Part shown: positions 1-6,953 of the stretch, one piece after another | Numbering within the stretch: position 1 is the first letter of the stretch | Layout: each line of letters opens with the position of its first letter | NCBI RefSeq assembly: GCF_002979555.1 | Contig: NZ_PCOZ01000005.1 | Coordinates: 124,001-188,000 of the forward strand | DNA length: 64,000 nt | Reading direction: 5' to 3' | DNA from: Pseudomonas sp. MYb60 | Lineage (GTDB): Bacteria; Pseudomonadota; Gammaproteobacteria; Pseudomonadales; Pseudomonadaceae | Translations under genes and position numbers: made by a program | Notes under the pieces: model-generated | Databases searched by the model: none | What the model was told of the DNA's origin: nothing | What the model saw: only the letters and a program-made list of their open reading frames with translations

Positions 1-7
1 CGAGCAA

Positions 8-45
8 AAAATCCCGTAAAGCCTTTGGGCTCGCGGGATTTCTTT
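8..45 (+). terminator. Rho-independent terminator-like hairpin
   Basis: The arms AAATCCCG and CGGGATTT flank an 18-base loop and are followed by a short T-rich stretch. It probably ends a plus-strand gene left of the window. The gap from here to 307 shows no convincing coding sequence. It holds an A/C-rich patch around 140-175 and then the leader of the small gene at 308. Confidence 0.55.
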
Positions 46-307
46 ATGTGTTCGGCGGGAAACACGCGAAGATCACGGGGCGCATATTGAGTTGCGGAAA
101 CGATTTCACCCCTCCCCCGGCGTCCCGCCGCCCGAGCACAAACCACCCAAATACAAATCAACCAAACAAAAAATAGACCGGCACAGGGTTACCCGCGCCA
201 GCCTGGAAACAACCTGCAACAATCTCAGAGATTAAACCGGAGCACGCCGTACTCACGGGTCTATGGTCTTCTAGGCAGTCCCACTGATCTATAGCAAGGA
301 GAAACTC

Positions 308-463
308 ATGTCCAAGTCTGGTGGCGGCAAGAGCAGTTCAGGATCGACTGGAAAAGGCGGGAGTGGCGGGGGCTCCAAAGCCCCCGCCGTTCCAAATCTG
401 CCAAGTACCACAGGCAACCCTTCTGGAGGCGGTAGAGGGAACGCTGCACCAAAAGGCAAATAA
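308..463 (+). CDS. Small Gly/Ser-rich hypothetical protein (51 aa)
   Basis: An open frame of 51 codons starts at an ATG with a strong ribosome binding site (AAGGAG, 6 bases upstream) and stops 4 bases before an intrinsic terminator. The product is low-complexity: Gly, Ser and Lys in the first half (KSGGGKSSSG type), then Pro/Ala and Gly/Arg, ending in a basic PKGK tail. There is no membrane segment, signal peptide or cysteine. RBS, ORF and terminator together form a complete small transcription unit, the best argument that it is real. I recognise no family and assign no function. It lies in the accessory part of the window beside phage-integrase remnants. Confidence 0.6.
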   Translation: MSKSGGGKSSSGSTGKGGSGGGSKAPAVPNLPSTTGNPSGGGRGNAAPKGK

Positions 464-467
464 CCGA

Positions 468-491
468 AACCCGGCCAAGTGCCGGGTTTTT
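468..491 (+). terminator. Intrinsic terminator of the small gene at 308
   Basis: Eight-base stem AACCCGGC/GCCGGGTT with a 5-base loop, followed directly by a T run. It begins 4 bases after the stop codon of the 51-codon frame. Confidence 0.85.
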
Positions 492-581
492 CATCCGCTC
501 GCCAGCAGCGTCAGCGGCACCAGCATCGCCAGCAGGATGTCGGCTAGGATCTTCCCGGGCGTCACGCTCGATCTCGGGTAG

Positions 582-680
582 ATGAACATCTCAACTGCCA
601 TAAAGGCACTTATCAGGGAGCGCGACAAGATGCGCGAAGAACGCGACGGCTTAATCGAAGTAGGATCATACCGTCTATGA
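582..680 (+). CDS. Possible 32-aa small charged helical protein
   Basis: ATG at 582, stop at 678-680. The product is dominated by Arg, Glu, Lys and Asp with heptad-like hydrophobic positions (AIKALIRERDKMREERDGLI), typical of a short amphipathic or coiled-coil helix. That is unusual for a random frame in GC-rich DNA. The upstream sequence has only a weak Shine-Dalgarno (CTCGGG). No family is recognised. It may be a phage-type small protein or the start of a gene truncated by decay. The opposite strand also has an open frame here; neither is proven. Confidence 0.35.
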   Translation: MNISTAIKALIRERDKMREERDGLIEVGSYRL

Positions 681-846
681 TCCTGCGCACAGCGCCAGCC
701 CTGGCCTGATTGACCTGTATGTACTGCTAGAAGGGAGCGAAGTGATAAGCCCACCATCAAGAGATCGGAGAGAGCTCGTGCAGAGTCACTGAATCCAAGT
801 GCAGTTCACTGGGTCGAGCCATCGTTTTGCCTATAGATTTTGGATG

Positions 847-1326
847 TCAATTTGGCAGCTTTCTTACAGGTGTGTCTTGAACTTGGGGGTATAAGTACGG
901 GAAAAGTTTCTTATCCAAGATAAGCGCTACAGCGGTCCCCTCCATGTAACCGTTTACGCAGCGGGTACCGGCGGGTGCAGCCCCTCTCCAAGGAACGATG
1001 TGCAAATCAACTTTGCTGATACCCGTCGCCCCCAGAGCATTGGCCTTGAATTTCAACGTATTCGTGAGTAGTTGAACGTTCCCATCGGTTGGAAGCCCTG
1101 CAATGCACATTTTTATCTGTACCTGCTGGAGCACCGTCCCGAAGCTCTCTGGGGCGCCGCCATATGCGCTATGCACCTCATGAACATTTGCCTTAATGCT
1201 CTTCCACTCCGCTTCGGAAGCGGTCGCAGCAGTCTCTATGCTCTCACTTCGTGTACCCGGCAAGTGGCTCCCGCATCCAAAGAGAGAACCAACTACAACA
1301 GCAAGGCCGACAGCATAAAAACGCAT
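847..1326 (-). CDS. Putative outer-membrane lipoprotein (159 aa), unknown function
   Basis: The N-terminus is a classical lipoprotein signal: Arg2, a hydrophobic stretch at residues 4-15, then lipobox LFGC with the lipidated Cys at 18. The mature part is about 140 residues with two further cysteines that could form one periplasmic disulfide. I recognise no domain. An AGGGAG ribosome site lies 9 bases before the ATG. It is followed on the other side by a small membrane protein gene on the same strand. It sits within the eroded prophage/island zone, so lysogenic-conversion cargo is possible, but this is inference from position only. Confidence 0.75.
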   Translation of the reverse strand: MRFYAVGLAVVVGSLFGCGSHLPGTRSESIETAATASEAEWKSIKANVHEVHSAYGGAPESFGTVLQQVQIKMCIAGLPTDGNVQLLTNTLKFKANALGATGISKVDLHIVPWRGAAPAGTRCVNGYMEGTAVALILDKKLFPYLYPQVQDTPVRKLPN

Positions 1327-1448
1327 CCATGAAACTCCCTAATTAGAAAGCCTCAAATAATAGCAGTCAGCTATCCAATATAGCGACTGTCAGCCCAACC
1401 CAAATCCCCCTACATGCCTGCCGGTGAGCGGCGCGCGAGGTACCTCAC

Positions 1449-1670
1449 TCACGACAGCCCACCAAACCAGCCCAGTGCCCTTATCGTTCTCGCAAACTGC
1501 TTATCATTCGCCAGTAATACCAGTAATACCAAAGCGCACCCCATGAAGATACAAAGCCCGCCACCCGTTCTACCAATGACAATCAGAAAGACCCCCAATG
1601 CCAGGAGTGCGACACCAAACGCACCTACCCACTTTCGGGCCTGCTTTTGCTCGGGATACTTGTCGAACAT
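1449..1670 (-). CDS. Small two-helix membrane protein (73 aa)
   Basis: After a polar N-terminus (residues 1-13, FDKYPEQKQARKW) come two hydrophobic segments at about 14-33 and 36-53, a hairpin topology, then a basic tail. I chose the ATG at 1670 because GGGGAGAA precedes it at normal spacing. Two upstream in-frame starts (1685, 1715) lack a ribosome site. It is transcribed toward the lipoprotein gene at 847-1326, with 122 bases between them. No family recognised. Size and topology would suit a holin-like, toxin-like or simple inner-membrane accessory protein, but nothing visible decides this. Confidence 0.65.
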   Translation of the reverse strand: MFDKYPEQKQARKWVGAFGVALLALGVFLIVIGRTGGGLCIFMGCALVLLVLLANDKQFARTIRALGWFGGLS

Positions 1671-1940
1671 CCATTTTCTCCCCATCGAATAGCGCCTCGA
1701 CCCACTGTAGACCAACCGTACCTACTTACTGCTCACCTTGTGCCGCCCGGCGCGGCAATGACACCACCATGGAAATACCGAGCGAAACCATCGCCGAGGA
1801 GGAGACCGTGGGAATCACTGGCAAGACGCCCAGTAGTTGGCCGCGTCTACGCCCGGATGAACTGGCAGGCGTGAAACCATCAACAGAAAATGTCGCGGCT
1901 GACGCCTGGTCGCTGGATGTCTCACGAGTAGGATGAAGAA

Positions 1941-2123
1941 ATGCGAGCGACAAACGCGGCAAACAGGGATCTGCCGCCGCGAATGATTCGGCGTGTGCGC
2001 ACGCTGAAAGCAGCAAGCGAGATCCTTGATCTGGGGGATGCAAGTCGACTGCTGAGGCACACGGACGAGCGGATAACCGAGACTGTTTATCGACGGGCCG
2101 GGGGTGATCGTGAAGCCAACCCG
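1941..2123 (+). pseudogene. Tyrosine recombinase (phage integrase), C-terminal remnant
   Basis: The translated stretch contains KAASEILDLGDASRLLRHT and then ETVYRRAG. These match the box II region of phage integrases, with the second catalytic His (in LLRHT) and the nucleophilic Tyr (in VYRR). It aligns closely to the end of the integrase fragment at 8073-8702 (KAASEIIDIGEASLLLGHS, RVYRRIG). The sequence just upstream (PPRMIRRVRTL) is scrambled where family members read roughly FQFRDIRP. No N-terminal or box I part is present in any frame nearby. It is therefore a decayed 3' end adjoining an attachment-site copy, not a working gene. The bases from 1716 to 1940 hold only unrecognisable sequence. 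Confidence 0.75.
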
Positions 2124-2219
2124 ATGAATCCGAAATTTGGAAGAGTTGCGGTAACCGCCGGAAATGATGCGGAAACGATCAGCCGCTTCACTGAAAGCAC
2201 CGCCGAATTCCAGAAACAC

Positions 2220-2247
2220 AAAAGCCCCGCTAGTGCGGGGCTTTCGT
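2220..2247 (+). terminator. Terminator-like hairpin after integrase remnant
   Basis: Ten-base stem AAAGCCCCGC/GCGGGGCTTT with a TAGT loop. An almost identical hairpin (8760-8787) lies in the same position after the second integrase fragment, so it belongs to the duplicated int-att module. Confidence 0.7.
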
Positions 2248-2255
2248 TTGAATCT

Positions 2256-2318
2256 TGGCGGGAAACCAGGGATTCGAACCCTGGGAACGCTATTAACGTT
2301 CGCCGGTTTTGAAGACCG
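2256..2318 (-). repeat. Attachment-site copy: 3' half of tRNA-Ser with UCA anticodon
   Basis: A 62-63 bp segment is identical to the 3' half of the intact tRNA-Ser(UGA) at 8797-8859 except for one base. It contains the variable arm, T-arm, acceptor 3' strand and encoded CCA. The one difference is in the anticodon, read on the minus strand as TCA instead of TGA. The tRNA 5' half is missing. Such partial tRNA copies mark the far end of an element that integrated into the tRNA gene. The upstream bases (terminator, integrase end) are also shared between the two sites. Confidence 0.85.
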
Positions 2319-2685
2319 ATATGCAGACTCAAGCGGGCTGGAACCTTGAAGGCCTCCGGAGTTCCTTTACTCGCAACTACCAACCAAGCTACAGCCCGTA
2401 TTCTGGAAGGGGTGCGGTTTTGGTTTGGGAACTGTTTATGCCCATCCCCCGGCGTTCTGCCGAATAAAAAAATACCAAAAAAGCCAAAGATTTATGAGAT
2501 ACATCGTGCCTGCTTTCGGCCCACAGTATTGACATCAAAGATGTCTACGGAACCGGCGACGATTCAGGTTGTGGCTAGCCACCAAGCTCAGCGCTGCCTG
2601 CACTCCTCCGCGGTTTAAAAAGATAATCAGCGGATGGATGTGAAATTTGATATTTCAAACGGCCACTATTGGCCGAAAGCTGCCG
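2319..2685. other. Gene-free segment with capped 65-base dyad-rich sequence
   Basis: No convincing gene. At 2334-2398 lies a 65-base segment whose ends, CGGGCTG and CAGCCCG, are perfect 7-base complements like a tRNA acceptor stem. Inside, GGAAC/GTTCC and shorter dyads can pair. The D, anticodon and T arms do not form a standard cloverleaf, so I do not call a tRNA. A second small hairpin, CGGCC-actatt-GGCCG, lies near 2660-2676 just past the umuC stop, without a T run. It could mark the end of the umuDC transcript. Confidence 0.5.
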
Positions 2686-3963
2686 CTATCTACAGGCCAC
2701 AGACCAGAGCTCATCAAGCTTCGTCGTATAGCTTTGGCTCATCATATCGCGGCGCATGCCCCAATCAGGATCTGCCGGAACACAAGCAGAGCGCAGCGTT
2801 CCCCTACCCCATCGCTCATTGATCTGGTCCATCACTGTCATCACCCGAGTCGCCTCTGCCGGCTGTGATATAGCGAACAAATCATCGGAGTACTCACCGG
2901 GCTGGCAGAGGTTCAGCAACATCACCTCAGCCTTGCTGTACTTAAAGCCTGGTCGAAATATCCGGTCAAGTGCCCCCACGGCTGTTTGAGTAAGCAGCCG
3001 CACGTCATCAGTGGGATACGGCATATCCACAACCACCCCATTGGCATACTTGGCCTCTTCGGGATTGAACATCCCAGTGCGGATGCACACGCGTACCTTC
3101 TTGCATAGCGAGTTCTGAGCCCGGAGTTTCTCAGAGGCACGCATCATGTAGGTGGCCACCGCCTCCTTGATGGGCGCCAACTCCGTCAACCTCATGCCGA
3201 ACATGCGGCTACAGCAGATTTCCTGCTTTGGCGGATCCGGGTCATCCAGCTCCAGGCAAGGCGTGCCGCCCAACTCTCTGGCCGTCTTCTCGATCACAAT
3301 GCTGAACTTCTTTCGGAGCGTCCATGGGTCGGCCTTAGCCAAGTCCATAGCCGATTTGATACCCATGGCATCAAGATGAAGCTTCATCTTGCGGCCAACG
3401 CCCCACACCTCCGCCACGTCAGTATTGCGTAGCACCCAGTCACGCTTAACCGGATCGGTGATATTTACCACCCCACCGGTTTGAGACTGCAGTCGCTTCG
3501 CGGTGTGGTTTGCCAACTTCGCCAAGGTCTTGGTGTGAGCGATACCAACACCGACAGGGATACCCGTGCAGCGAAGCACCTGGGCGCGAATCTGCCGGCC
3601 CAAGGCATCCAACCCACCGATACCAGTCAGGTCAGCGAACGCCTCGTCGATGCTGTACACCTCAACCGCCGGCACCATCGCCTCGATCAGGCTCATCACG
3701 CGCTCGCTCATGTCGCCGTATAGCGCATAGTTGGAGGAGAACGCCACAATGCCATGCTGCTTGAGCTTGTGCTTGATCTGGAAATACGGCTCGCCCATCT
3801 TGATGAACGGCTTCGCATCGTAGCTGCGTGCGATGACACATCCATCGTTGTTGCTTAGCACCACGATGGGCACCTTCGCCAGGTCGGGCCGGAATACCCG
3901 CTCGCAACTGGCATAGAAGCTGTTGCAGTCGATCAGTGCGAAGGTTGGCTGCGGTTTAGACAT
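2686..3963 (-). CDS. umuC: UmuC-type Y-family DNA polymerase V subunit
   Basis: 425 residues, full length for UmuC/RulB/MucB proteins. Palm-domain metal ligands are visible: Asp12 in [13 protein letters not shown], and Asp106-Glu107 in YSIDEAF. The [10 protein letters not shown] fingers motif follows at about 38-47, then helix-hairpin-helix and little-finger regions. With RecA-activated UmuD' it would form an error-prone translesion polymerase copying damaged DNA. It overlaps the 3' end of umuD by 8 bases, so the two are translationally coupled. The polymerase looks intact although the surrounding prophage is decayed, so the cassette may still be useful to the host. Confidence 0.93.
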   Translation of the reverse strand: MSKPQPTFALIDCNSFYASCERVFRPDLAKVPIVVLSNNDGCVIARSYDAKPFIKMGEPYFQIKHKLKQHGIVAFSSNYALYGDMSERVMSLIEAMVPAVEVYSIDEAFADLTGIGGLDALGRQIRAQVLRCTGIPVGVGIAHTKTLAKLANHTAKRLQSQTGGVVNITDPVKRDWVLRNTDVAEVWGVGRKMKLHLDAMGIKSAMDLAKADPWTLRKKFSIVIEKTARELGGTPCLELDDPDPPKQEICCSRMFGMRLTELAPIKEAVATYMMRASEKLRAQNSLCKKVRVCIRTGMFNPEEAKYANGVVVDMPYPTDDVRLLTQTAVGALDRIFRPGFKYSKAEVMLLNLCQPGEYSDDLFAISQPAEATRVMTVMDQINERWGRGTLRSACVPADPDWGMRRDMMSQSYTTKLDELWSVACR

Positions 3964-4381
3964 GGCTGCGCACTGTGCTGGTGATCACGCCCCAGATCGA
4001 CAGTTCGTCGCCTTCGAGAACATAGCGGGCCGGGAACTTGGGGTTTTCGGAAAAGAGGACTACTTCCCCACCGCGCTTACATAGGCGCTTGCAGACGGGC
4101 TCATTGTTCAGCAGTGCCACCACCACATGCCCGTGGATCGGCTCGATGGCACGGTCCACCACGGCCAGGTCACCATCGAAGATCCCAACGCCCTGCATGC
4201 TCTCACCGGTGATTGCTACCAGGTACACGTGGGGCGCTCGGATATTCAGGACCTCATCCAATGAGATGTGCTGCTCGATGTGGTCCGCTGCTGGCGACGG
4301 AAAGCCGGCCGGGACCTGGAACGAGCACAACGGCAGCTTCGCGCCGACCTCAGCGATGGGACCTAGAATGGTGAAGCTCAT
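3956..4381 (-). CDS. umuD: UmuD-type SOS mutagenesis protein (S24 peptidase fold)
   Basis: 141 residues. The self-cleavage site Ala25-Gly26 (VPAGFPSPA) is followed by the catalytic Ser61 in [13 protein letters not shown] and Lys98 in NNEPVCKRL, spaced as in UmuD/LexA. RecA filaments stimulate autocleavage to UmuD', the accessory subunit of the mutagenic polymerase encoded by the next gene. A perfect-spacing LexA box lies 20 bases upstream of the start. The divergent gene beyond that box encodes a SRAP protein, giving a compact SOS-controlled locus. The ribosome site (AAAAGG) is weak. Confidence 0.92.
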   Translation of the reverse strand: MSFTILGPIAEVGAKLPLCSFQVPAGFPSPAADHIEQHISLDEVLNIRAPHVYLVAITGESMQGVGIFDGDLAVVDRAIEPIHGHVVVALLNNEPVCKRLCKRGGEVVLFSENPKFPARYVLEGDELSIWGVITSTVRSHV

Positions 4382-4401
4382 GATGCGGCCTTTTACATTT
4401 A

Positions 4402-4417
4402 CTGTATGAATGTACAG
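4402..4417. promoter_or_regulatory. LexA box between umuD and SRAP gene
   Basis: CTGTATGAATGTACAG matches the CTGT-N8-ACAG SOS operator exactly. It lies 20 bases from the umuD start and 65 bases from the SRAP start, in the divergent promoter region, so LexA could repress both directions. Confidence 0.88.
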
Positions 4418-4482
4418 TTAACTTTGTAGGACGCTTGCGGTCAATTTTTCTGTAGGGGATTTCGACAAGTGGAGAGGTGCGT

Positions 4483-5232
4483 ATGTGTGGGCGATTCGTG
4501 CAGTACGAGGGAATGGCAATCTTCATTGAAGAGCTGAGCCCACAGATAGAGCTGTTTAGCGGGTATGACGCTCAGCCTATTTATCGCTACAACGTGGCAC
4601 CGTCAACGCGGGTGCAGGTTCTACACACATTAGAAGATGGGCTGCATATCGATGCAGTGAAATGGGGATGGGCACCGTTCTGGGCGAAGGGAAAACGTCC
4701 GGATCCGATTAACGCTAGGGTCGAGACGGTCACCACCGGGAAGTTCTTCAAACAGCTCTGGCCGAATGGCCGGGCCATTGTGCCCAGTGAAGGCTGGTAT
4801 GAATGGGTAAAAGACCCAGACGACCCGAAGAAGAAGCAGCCCTACTTCATCCGTCTGAAGAGCCGGCGTCCGATGTTCTTCGGGGCGCTTGCCCAGGCCA
4901 ATACAGGGTTGGAGCTTCACGAGGGCGATGGTTTTGTCATTATCACCGCCGCAAGCGATCAGGGCATGGTCGATATCCACGACCGGCGCCCTTTGGTGCT
5001 GACGCCAGAACATGCCAACGAGTGGCTTGATCCCGGCATAACTCCATCGCGAGCGGAGGCGATTGCAAAGGAGCAGTGCCAACCCACGGAAGAGTTTGAA
5101 TGGTTTCCCGTAGGCAAGGCCGTAGGGAATGTTAGAAATCAGGGCCCTGAACTGATTGAGCCAGACAGATCAGCTCAAGTACCACATCACGAAGGCGACT
5201 GCGGAGATCCACCCAAGGGTAAGCAGAAATGA
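4483..5232 (+). CDS. yedK: SRAP-domain protein (YedK/HMCES family)
   Basis: 249 residues from the ATG at 4483. This start leaves Cys as residue 2 (MCGRF), the residue that crosslinks to abasic sites after Met removal. The upstream in-frame GTG at 4477 would bury it, and GGAGAGG is well placed for the ATG. Other family landmarks are present: the Asn of INARVET (about 78), the Glu of PSEGWYEW (about 103) and the His of DIHDRRP (about 166). The family protects abasic sites in single-stranded DNA through a thiazolidine crosslink. Its position divergent to umuDC over a shared LexA box fits a DNA-damage role. The last 30 residues are polar and less typical. Confidence 0.9.
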   Translation: MCGRFVQYEGMAIFIEELSPQIELFSGYDAQPIYRYNVAPSTRVQVLHTLEDGLHIDAVKWGWAPFWAKGKRPDPINARVETVTTGKFFKQLWPNGRAIVPSEGWYEWVKDPDDPKKKQPYFIRLKSRRPMFFGALAQANTGLELHEGDGFVIITAASDQGMVDIHDRRPLVLTPEHANEWLDPGITPSRAEAIAKEQCQPTEEFEWFPVGKAVGNVRNQGPELIEPDRSAQVPHHEGDCGDPPKGKQK

Positions 5233-5355
5233 AAGACCCGCGAGTTGCTTATCCATCCGCTACCCAATGTGAGGCTAAAAGACTGCAATAGGAGCTACAG
5301 GGGCAACTTTAGTTCAGTGAGGGCAACGCGCCACCGTTCAAAACGGCGGCTCCTA

Positions 5356-6150
5356 TCAGAACAACCCACCCAACGCTGCCGGCTCCCAATTCATGATCAC
5401 CAACTCACCGCTGATCTCGGCTTTGCCTTGGCGCTGGTTAGCCGTGCTGTATCGGATATCCACCGTCTCGAAATGAAAGCCTTCAAACACCCGTCGGATA
5501 TCGGGATGGTCATTGATGCTGACCATCACCTTGCCCTTGCAGCGCCGCATGAAATCGGCCATTCGCTCATAGTTTTCAAAGGGAAAGTCCACGCCATAGC
5601 CTGCGGTTTGCCAGTAAGGCGGGTCCATGTAGTGGAAAGTGTGCGGTCGGTCGTAACGTTCGGCGCAATCAATCCAGGGGAGATTCTCAACATAGGTGCC
5701 GGACAGGCGCTGCCATGCGGCAGACAGGTTCTCCTCGATCCGCAGAAGATTGATGGCCGGGCCAGTGGTCGCGGTGCCAAACGTCTGCCCCGTCACCTTG
5801 CCGGCAAAGGCGTGATGCTGCAGGTAGAAAAATCGGGCGGCGCGTTGGATATCGGTAAGGGTTTCAGGGCGGGTCATTTTCTGCCATTCGAACACCTGTC
5901 GAGAACTGAGCGCCCATTTGAACTGGTGCACGAATTCTTCCAAATGGTTCTGCACAACGCGGTAGAGCGTCACCAGGTCGCCGTTGATGTCGTTTAGAAC
6001 TTCAACCGGTGCGGCCTGGGGACGCATGAAATAGAGCGCGGCGCCGCCGGCAAAGACTTCGACGTAGCATTCGTGGGGTGGGAAGAGCGGGATAAGGCGG
6101 TCGGCCAGGCGGCGTTTGCCGCCCATCCAAGGGATGATGGGTGTGGACAT
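5356..6150 (-). CDS. Dam-like N6-adenine DNA methyltransferase (orphan)
   Basis: 264 residues of the D12/Dam class. The N-terminal PWMGGKRRL at 7-15 and the AdoMet motif I YVEVFAGGAALYF at about 29-41 precede the catalytic DPPY at 176-179. The class transfers a methyl group from AdoMet to adenine N6; specificity (GATC or other) cannot be read from sequence. No restriction endonuclease is adjacent, so it is solitary. A LexA box lies 18 bases upstream of the start codon, suggesting induction on DNA damage. Phages use such enzymes to evade restriction or alter regulation. The 123 bases between this gene and the SRAP gene are unremarkable. Confidence 0.88.
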   Translation of the reverse strand: MSTPIIPWMGGKRRLADRLIPLFPPHECYVEVFAGGAALYFMRPQAAPVEVLNDINGDLVTLYRVVQNHLEEFVHQFKWALSSRQVFEWQKMTRPETLTDIQRAARFFYLQHHAFAGKVTGQTFGTATTGPAINLLRIEENLSAAWQRLSGTYVENLPWIDCAERYDRPHTFHYMDPPYWQTAGYGVDFPFENYERMADFMRRCKGKVMVSINDHPDIRRVFEGFHFETVDIRYSTANQRQGKAEISGELVIMNWEPAALGGLF

Positions 6151-6168
6151 ATAAAAGCAAGACCTTTG

Positions 6169-6184
6169 CTGTATGGATAAACAG
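6169..6184. promoter_or_regulatory. LexA box upstream of the Dam-like methyltransferase
   Basis: CTGTATGGATAAACAG fits CTGT-N8-ACAG. It lies 18 bases before the methyltransferase start on the minus strand. It is the second SOS operator within 1.8 kb. Confidence 0.75.
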
Positions 6185-6256
6185 TTCTAGGCTCGCTCCG
6201 CTTTGTGCACGAAGCAGGAGCCTTGGCTGGACTTGCAGGGATGATCTGCGGGTACA

Positions 6257-6293
6257 GCAACCGGTTTATATGTTGACGCATCGAACCGGTTGC
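6257..6293. repeat. Perfect 10-bp inverted repeat before the HEPN-like gene
   Basis: GCAACCGGTT and its exact complement AACCGGTTGC are separated by 17 bases and followed by TCTTTTGG. It could be an operator for a dimeric regulator or a long-loop terminator. The nearest start codon downstream is the TTG at 6357. Confidence 0.55.
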
Positions 6294-6356
6294 TCTTTTG
6301 GTTTTCTATGAGATCAAATCTACCTCCTCATAGGCTACGAAATAACAGGAAAAAAA

Positions 6357-6938
6357 TTGAATCCTCAAACTCTCTTGGCTCTGGTTACGCTTAACGACCT
6401 CAAAGGTGCCGCCTACGACGCGCTCGCAAAGAGTCATAAGATGCCTGCGCTTTTATTGTTTTATTCATTTATTGACATTTGTGCAACACTAGCCAAAGAG
6501 GGCGATGGCAAAACCACGAACCAAGACAGATTCAAAAATTATTTGATTAAATATCACCACTCCAAATGGAGCCAATATTCTCCTTACGATCTGTGGGCTG
6601 CCAGAAGTTCACTGCTGCACGCGTACTCTCCTCTCGGAGACCACGCGACCAAGACCAACCCACCCAAAACCATTTTTTATTACTCATGGCCTGAGAAAAA
6701 AGACGTTGTTCAAGCTGCAATGTCCGCACGCGGCTATGAAAACTTTTATCTTATGGACACAAACGACATAAAAATTATTGCCGTTGACAGCTTTAACACT
6801 CTATGGCGCAGGGTTGAGCAAGACGAAGTCTTTGAGTTGCAATTTAGAAAAAACGCCACTCACTTACTTAGAGACTTCAACTTCATCCGGCTTGAAAACG
6901 AACTGACTTTTCTCGACGGACTAAAAGACAACACCTGA
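6357..6938 (+). CDS. Unknown protein with HEPN-like R-x4-H motif (193 aa)
   Basis: The frame opens with TTG, preceded by AGGA at good spacing. The DNA is clearly more AT-rich than its neighbours and uses codons such as AAA, TTA and ATT, suggesting foreign origin. The product is mostly helical. At about 79-91 it reads LWAARSSLLHAYSP, with Arg83 and His88 in the R-x4-6-H spacing of HEPN ribonuclease domains, in a W..R..LLH..SP context I associate with that fold. The rest (Trp/Tyr-rich middle, acidic C-terminus) is unassigned. It lies between a methyltransferase and the lysis genes, a usual site for phage cargo. Function is not known; an RNase or defence role is a hypothesis. Confidence 0.6.
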   Translation: MNPQTLLALVTLNDLKGAAYDALAKSHKMPALLLFYSFIDICATLAKEGDGKTTNQDRFKNYLIKYHHSKWSQYSPYDLWAARSSLLHAYSPLGDHATKTNPPKTIFYYSWPEKKDVVQAAMSARGYENFYLMDTNDIKIIAVDSFNTLWRRVEQDEVFELQFRKNATHLLRDFNFIRLENELTFLDGLKDNT

Positions 6939-6953
6939 TCCGAAAAAATACTA

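Noticed and set aside
491-760. 89-codon minus-strand frame with a hydrophobic C-terminus
   Set aside because: No ribosome site; its upstream half is unlike any protein I know. It overlaps the plus-strand helical frame and the terminator of the small gene. A short real gene beginning near 600 cannot be excluded.
2334-2398. Functional tRNA gene
   Set aside because: The 7-bp acceptor-like ends pair, but the D, anticodon and T arms do not, and it is too short.
2346-2618. 90-codon plus-strand frame next to the att copy
   Set aside because: It begins within tRNA-like repeat sequence, has no ribosome site and no recognisable features.
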